From assembly GCF_024868665.1 (NCBI RefSeq), contig NC_079896.1:3507029-3571028 (forward strand): a DNA stretch of 64,000 nucleotides, read 5' to 3'. The notes beneath the pieces are model-generated. The model saw only the letters and a list, made by a program, of their open reading frames with translations. It had not been told where the DNA came from and searched no databases. This document shows, in pieces, positions 60,216 to 64,000 of the stretch. Source of the stretch: Triplophysa rosa. Lineage: Eukaryota > Chordata > Actinopteri > Cypriniformes > Nemacheilidae. The position numbers were made by a program, and so were the translations under genes. The stretch's first letter is position 1, and every line of letters starts with the position of its first letter.

Positions 60216-60660
60216 AGAGGGAAATAACTAAAGGACGTAACACTACGCGGCAATCTGATTGGCTGCACGGAGCGTCATGTCAAAATGACAGATGCTGATT
60301 GGATGCTGTGTCGACAGGCGCCTCTGAGTCCGGGCAGCCATGACGTGTGTACTGTCTGTCACTGTGCTTGAACTTGGTGGGAGCAGAAATAGTGTGGAAG
60401 TAATATTTAATTTGTAAATGCGGTCTTTACAGACAAAAACTTTGCTTTGTTTGTATGCTTTTACGTCATTCATCTACGTGTGACGTAAAAAACTGTTATC
60501 TCCTACTTAGCATGCACAATTTGAAAAATTCTTACACTTCATGTTTTGTTACAGTTGCTATAAATTACAGGGTGTGAGTGTTTGTTGTTAACATTAACAT
60601 CCTTTTGAAAAAGAACAAAAACAGCCCCAGAGAAACCATACAATAAAATGACACAATGTT

Positions 60661-60667
60661 TTTATTA
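60661..60667 (-). terminator. Poly(A) signal of the 108-residue membrane protein gene
   Basis: On the minus strand TTAATAAAAACATTG supplies AATAAA about 0.21 kb beyond the stop codon. Confidence 0.55.
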
Positions 60668-60879
60668 ACAGAAATAAAAACTCACAATGACATAAATGTG
60701 AATCACAGACTCATACTCAGATAAATAATTTCACAGCTGTGAATATAACTAACACAACATTTTACTAGTATTGATAAGACGTCATGTCATGTTCCACTAA
60801 TCCCGATCCAGAATCAGTAAAGTCTGTAGAATGCTGAACCATGTGGTGTTTTGGTGGGATATCAATTTCAAAAACATTC

Positions 60880-61206
60880 CTACAGTTCTATTAAGCGTTC
60901 ATCTTTCTCTTGTGTAAAGAGGTATGAAACAGATTCCAGGATCAAATCCCAGATTTTCCTCCAGCTGGTCACATACCACATCTTATAAAGGAATTCCCCG
61001 AATAGAATCAATAGGAAGACTGCAAGCAAACACATGAAGATTCGATCAATGTGGTGGAGCACCTTCTCTTTTAATGTGCGTTGGTCCCATGGCAGGGCAG
61101 CCCGAGCCTCAGAGTAACGACTAAAATGGTAGAGGGCTTCCTCGTCGCTGTTTATCTCCTCCGTCTCCATCTCAGTCTCCTCCAAAGGCCCGTCACCTTC
61201 TACCAT
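60880..61206 (-). CDS. Single-pass membrane protein, 108 residues, unrecognised
   Basis: An uninterrupted minus-strand frame with a good start context (CCACAATGG) and a downstream poly(A) signal. Residues 1-24 are strongly acidic (EETEMETEEINSDEE). Residues 25-52 are mixed and amphipathic, with YHFSRYSEARAALPWDQRTL. One hydrophobic segment follows at about 56-78 (IFMCLLAVFLLILFGEFLY), then an aromatic stretch (MWYVTSWRKIWDLILESVSYLF) and a charged C-terminus ending ERLIEL. There is no signal peptide. With basic residues on the N-terminal side of the segment, a cytosolic N-terminus or tail-anchored form is possible. I do not recognise the family, and no second coding exon is evident. Its biased composition, Kozak context and own poly(A) signal make it look like a real gene between two ribosomal protein genes. 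Confidence 0.75.
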   Translation of the reverse strand: MVEGDGPLEETEMETEEINSDEEALYHFSRYSEARAALPWDQRTLKEKVLHHIDRIFMCLLAVFLLILFGEFLYKMWYVTSWRKIWDLILESVSYLFTQEKDERLIEL

Positions 61207-61279
61207 TGTGGTTGATTTTCTTTAAGTCAAGTCCTTATAAACTGCTGTTGCTGAAAATATCAACTTGTGGAAACAGACC

Positions 61280-62220
61280 TCTTCTCGAAAAATGCTCTTC
61301 GGTTATTTGTCCCAGAAATAAAGCTTGAAGAAACGCAGTTGATGACAGTTTTTTTTTATTAATCTAGTTCTTGTGTCTTCGGTATTTGGAGTGTAATACA
61401 CACAAAGCATTCGTATTTGAATAAAGTGAATTTAGTTAGTATGTGGCATTGCCGGAGTGTGTCTGAGAATATACTAGGCTTATTTAGAACTCACACCTCA
61501 CTAAGTAGATCACTGAGACTTAGTGACACTCAGCAGTTTTCAAAATCCTGTATTTAAGCAACAGATGGCAGGTACACAGAAAAGTGTTACAGGATGGAAA
61601 ACAAAACATCTACTACCACCATATACTGTAGTTGTTTAACCCTCTCATGCATGAATTATAAAATCAGTGAAGATTAGTTTCCCTTGTGTTATTGCTCTTA
61701 AGACATAAAACACGATTTCAACTTTTTTAAATGCATATTCATATATCCATGAATGTGTTAAGTCTTTTCACCAGATCATTTCGGTTTACGTTCATGACAC
61801 CAGAAATAGTTCCCCAGCTGTATTTTAGGACGCAATGATTTTTGAGACCACTTGTTGTCCTGTAGAGTACTTTGTTTCAGAAAAAAGGTTCACTGATCCA
61901 GTTGGAATTAACAAGGTCACCTTAACCCTGTTCCCCATTGTGAAAAAGTTTAGTTGGATTAACCTTCATGAAGAGTAATACTCACGAAGCTACCCCATAA
62001 AAACTACCAGTACTGTACCACACCATACACAGCTTCACAGAAGACAGGTCACTTCCTTCCTATCAGGTAATGTTATATAAATAATTAACTTTGATCTTAC
62101 TTTCTGCATTACACAACTAGAAATGTTAGATGCAATGAGCCTATAAAGCTATTAAATAAATGTTAGTCTTGCATGTTGTTTCCAAAGCAACAAGTAGTAA
62201 AAAGAAAGCACAGTGATCTG
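61280..62220. other. Intergenic between the membrane protein gene and rps26
   Basis: About 0.95 kb of AT-rich DNA holding presumably the promoter of the minus-strand 108-residue gene at its left side. No TATA box or CpG cluster stands out and no other gene is visible. Confidence 0.45.
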
Positions 62221-62231
62221 AATCAGATTTT

Positions 62232-62237
62232 TTTATT
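62232..62237 (-). terminator. rps26: rps26 poly(A) signal
   Basis: TTTATT on the plus strand gives AATAAA on the minus strand, about 40 bases past the normal rps26 stop codon. Confidence 0.7.
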
Positions 62238-62275
62238 TATGCATAAAATGCACAGGATGTAATTGGTGATTTGCC

Positions 62276-63772
<1,497 letters not shown>

Positions 63773-63775
<3 letters not shown>

Positions 63776-63835
63776 CTTGAACAAGAGGCAGGAAAGAGGA
63801 CCGGAACAGGCGAGGCGGAAGTAAAAAAAACGTCC
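63773..63835 (-). promoter_or_regulatory. rps26: rps26 core promoter with a 5'TOP-type start
   Basis: On the minus strand an ACTTCCGCC ETS-type element is followed by GGTCCTCTTTCCTGCCTC and, 25 bases on, the ATG. Ribosomal protein mRNAs start at a C within such a pyrimidine run (5'TOP), here near 63,796-63,798. Exon 1 would then be about 25 nt and end exactly after the ATG at a GTGAGT donor. Confidence 0.65.
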
Positions 63836-64000
63836 ACGGCTAGATACGTAATAAAAGTTCATTAAGTAATTAAAAAATGAATTATATTGTCAGTTTGTGT
63901 TTCGTTTAAATATGTTTTTTTTTCTGGTGTTATGTAACATACATTACTATATCACACAGTGGCACGTGCATCCCTAATAAAATAAATAGTTTATTGCGGA
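63836..64000. other. Window end, no feature seen
   Basis: AT-rich sequence upstream of rps26 with no recognisable element. Confidence 0.5.

Overview
The window is vertebrate nuclear DNA, most likely from a cypriniform (carp- or zebrafish-like) teleost. The reasons are intron-split genes with GT/AG borders and AATAAA polyadenylation signals, vertebrate gene families (Shaker-type potassium channels, a Bcl-2 relative, ribosomal proteins), and many short TTAA- and TA-flanked DNA transposons, hAT fragments, a dead Tc1 element and tRNA-type SINEs. There is no operon structure, CRISPR array or prokaryotic signal.

Region 1 (1-9,375) is a nest of mobile DNA. A 1,652-bp inverted repeat (1-1,652 against 6,978-8,629) has the same mirror sum at every checked point and no sequence difference in the parts compared. 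The right arm lies inside a 2.46-kb DNA transposon (6,889-9,349), which itself sits inside a TA-flanked short element. Between the arms are two hAT-type ends, a broken Tc1/mariner element (2,105-3,699), a retroelement ORF fragment and a long alternating GT/GC tract. The left arm runs to the first base of the window, so its outer limit is not visible.

Region 2 (9.4-42.7 kb) carries two voltage-gated potassium channel genes on the plus strand, each with one uninterrupted coding exon: kcna2 (Kv1.2, 17,903-19,384) and kcna10 (Kv1.8, 41,016-42,683). From general knowledge, KCNA10, KCNA2 and KCNA3 are neighbours on human chromosome 1, so this looks like a conserved channel cluster. The roughly 21 kb between them has no gene I can recognise and is rich in MITEs.

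Region 3 (42.7-64 kb) starts with 10 kb of repeat-bearing intergenic DNA. Then come a four-coding-exon Bcl-G (BCL2L14)-like gene on the plus strand (53,083-55,412) and, facing it, three minus-strand genes: rplp2 (coding 58,027-59,313), a single-exon gene for an unrecognised 108-residue one-pass membrane protein (60,880-61,206), and rps26 (coding 62,276-63,775). The rps26 frame is intact except for a TGA in place of the codon for zinc-ligand Cys77.

The channels act at the plasma membrane and may assemble as Kv1 tetramers. The two ribosomal genes serve the large-subunit stalk and the small subunit. I see no functional link between these groups beyond sharing a chromosome, and no new multi-gene system. 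The points most worth checking are the perfect inverted repeat at the window edge, the rps26 stop codon, and the unidentified membrane protein.
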